DNA from: Megalonaias nervosa
Lineage: Eukaryota > Mollusca > Bivalvia > Unionida > Unionidae
NCBI GenBank assembly: GCA_016617855.1
Contig: JAECUM010092842.1
Location: forward strand, 62,001 to 126,000
DNA: 64,000 bases
Reading direction: 5' to 3'
Shown: in pieces, positions 63,820 through 64,000 of the stretch
Layout: each line of letters opens with the position of its first letter
Numbering within the stretch: position 1 is the first letter of the stretch
The notes under the pieces: model-generated
Databases searched by the model: none
The model's input: only the letters and a program-made list of their open reading frames with translations
Told to the model about the DNA's origin: nothing
Program-made: the position numbers and the translations under genes

Positions 63820-64000
63820 GTAAAGAAAAGTTTACGTTTTAGTTTAGAGCAGTTCCTGTATGCAAATAGCTCTTATCTTCTGTGGTTCAGGTTATTTATT
63901 GTTTAGGTATGTATTTTGTATATGCAGCCTGTTTGTCCAACTCACACAGAGAAGTCAGATAGCTAATTTGGTGTGTGATTTAGATTTTTAATGTAGCTTT
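63820..64000 (+). other. Start of next MYCBP2 intron
   Basis: GTAAAG donor in phase 2; runs off the window. Confidence 0.85.

Overview
The window is eukaryotic, AT-rich, intron-dominated DNA. The intron content (two tRNA-derived SINE families, CR1/L2-like LINE debris, hAT, pogo and TTAA-type DNA transposons, many intron-specific minisatellites) and the divergence of the one recognisable protein from its vertebrate homologue suggest an invertebrate, most likely a mollusc and perhaps a bivalve. The species cannot be fixed from sequence alone.

One host gene runs through the whole window on the + strand: the 5'-middle part of MYCBP2/PAM/Highwire/RPM-1, the giant PHR-family E3 ubiquitin ligase. 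I delimit 15 exons, each with splice sites and a conserved reading frame, from 88 to 63819. They give about 1.87 kb of coding sequence, roughly 625 codons. They cover a first segment of RCC1-like beta-propeller repeats (exons 1-5), an acidic linker (exon 6), a cysteine-rich insert (exons 7-8), a basic linker (exon 9), a second RCC1-like segment (exons 10-14) and the start of the region towards the first PHR domain (exons 14-15). The gene continues off both ends. Its promoter, N-terminus, PHR domains and RING finger lie outside the window. The intron after exon 1 can be read only as a GC-AG intron.

About 97% of the window is intron. The introns hold: a dead 5'-truncated LINE (about 13154-16045, minus); five hAT-like elements with CAG/CAT-starting terminal repeats and mostly 6-bp target duplications (5737-7223, 17284-18386, 29669-32375, 37575-38997, 57186-58585), plus a hAT C-terminal coding remnant near 34.8 kb; a pogo/Tigger-like TA element (11419-13080) and a short relative (59061-59251); two copies of a TTAA-flanked MITE (24.5 and 43.3 kb); eight tRNA-derived SINEs; and at least ten tandem arrays with unit lengths of 21, 41, 42, 42, 44, 47, 56, 57, 59 and 87 bp. 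Several mobile elements sit inside tandem arrays, so the order of events can be read.

I see no convincing second host gene, RNA gene, CRISPR array or undescribed biological system. The points most worth checking are the GC-AG intron, the run of symmetric (phase 1-1) exons that could be skipped in frame, the long perfect hairpins inside the 17.3-18.4 kb element, the 87-bp minisatellite that keeps an open frame for 342 codons, and the short target duplications of the hAT-like elements.
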